A stretch of DNA of 34,816 nucleotides. It comes from an uncultured Clostridia bacterium. Its GTDB lineage: Bacteria; Bacillota; Clostridia; Christensenellales; Borkfalkiaceae. Shown here one piece after another: positions 34,741-34,816 of this stretch (its first letter is position 1; every line of letters starts with the position of its first letter). The stretch is from NCBI GenBank assembly GCA_944354035.1, contig CALVPS010000013.1, positions 1 to 34,816 of the forward strand, read 5' to 3'. The notes below the pieces were generated by a model that worked only from the letters and a program-made list of their open reading frames with translations, was not told where the DNA came from and searched no databases. The position numbers were made by a program, and so were the translations under genes.

Positions 34741-34816
34741 ATAATCATCCACCGGCATAGCCGGTGGTTTTTCATTTTCGGGCTGTAAGCCCTCATATTA
34801 CCGGCAGCGCGCAAGT
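34741..34816 (+). mobile_element. Possible end of an IS200/IS605-type element with terminator-like hairpin
   Basis: CCACCGGC (34749-34756), loop ATA, and GCCGGTGG (34760-34767) are followed by TTTTTCATTTT. Next comes a second hairpin, GGGCT/AGCCC (34780-34792). This pair of hairpins near an open window edge resembles ends of IS200/IS605-type elements I recall from gut Firmicutes, where the transposase would lie to the right. Without the rest of the element this is tentative; the first hairpin also works as an intrinsic terminator for plus-strand transcripts. Confidence 0.4.

Larger units (their letters stand above)
34422..34816. other. Intergenic region upstream of cwlD
   Basis: No gene is visible. 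The stretch contains a CATACAAT string just before cwlD, a possible structured RNA (34499-34598), an AT-rich segment (34640-34680) with no clear consensus promoter on either strand, and the possible IS200/IS605 end at the edge. Confidence 0.6.

Noticed and set aside
1..34816. CRISPR arrays, tRNA or rRNA genes, toxin-antitoxin or phage-defence systems
   Set aside because: No regular repeat-spacer pattern, no cloverleaf or rRNA sequence and no defence gene families were recognised on either strand.

Overview
The window looks like part of a chromosome from a fairly GC-rich low-G+C-type Gram-positive lineage (Firmicutes, class Clostridia, probably an uncultured gut-type member). The evidence is the miaB-mutS-mutL-miaA-(methionine gamma-lyase-like) gene order, a CwlD-type spore-cortex amidase, an acyl-ACP thioesterase of the Firmicutes type, AGGAGG-type ribosome sites and strong sigma-A promoters. 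The finer lineage is not determined. Nearly all of the sequence is coding, on both strands, in compact operons where genes often overlap by 4 bases (ATGA/GTGA).

Layout. Positions 1-433 carry what looks like the end of an IS30-type element, two imperfect 50-bp repeats, a terminator and the promoter of the next operon. Positions 434-5726 (+) encode a cupin-type regulator and a polyamine ABC importer (potABCD). A long hairpin separates this from a minus-strand SPFH membrane protein (5833-6795). Positions 6907-15565 (-) hold sir2, miaB, mutS, mutL, miaA and a PLP enzyme. A bifunctional penicillin-binding protein (15669-18008, +) is divergent from sir2 and overlaps thiI tail to tail. Positions 17864-32256 (-) are a large arginine/carbamoyl-phosphate block: argG-argC-argJ-argB-argD-argF-carA-carB::dapF, then a small membrane protein, a cysteine desulfurase and thiI. 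Upstream of it, also on the minus strand, lie a small PH-like membrane protein, an acyl-ACP thioesterase and cwlD. The last 395 bases contain a possible structured RNA and what may be the end of an IS200/IS605-type element.

How the genes work together. ArgJ recycles the acetyl group and ArgB, ArgC and ArgD make ornithine. CarA and CarB make carbamoyl phosphate, which ArgF joins to ornithine, and ArgG makes argininosuccinate. argH is not in the window. The cysteine desulfurase is the expected sulfur donor to ThiI for 4-thiouridine in tRNA. MiaA and MiaB act in sequence on A37 of tRNA, and MutS and MutL act together in mismatch repair.

Most notable points: (1) carbamoyl-phosphate synthase large subunit and diaminopimelate epimerase are fused in one uninterrupted 1351-codon frame with no linker; (2) the epimerase module has Ala where the first catalytic Cys is expected; (3) PotA carries a duplicated C-terminal TOBE-type domain and PotD has a second membrane anchor at its C-terminus; (4) the thioesterase promoter places the predicted transcript start on the start codon (leaderless); (5) a 10-bp inverted repeat encloses the -35 box of the argG promoter. 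No CRISPR array, tRNA, rRNA or recognisable defence system was seen.
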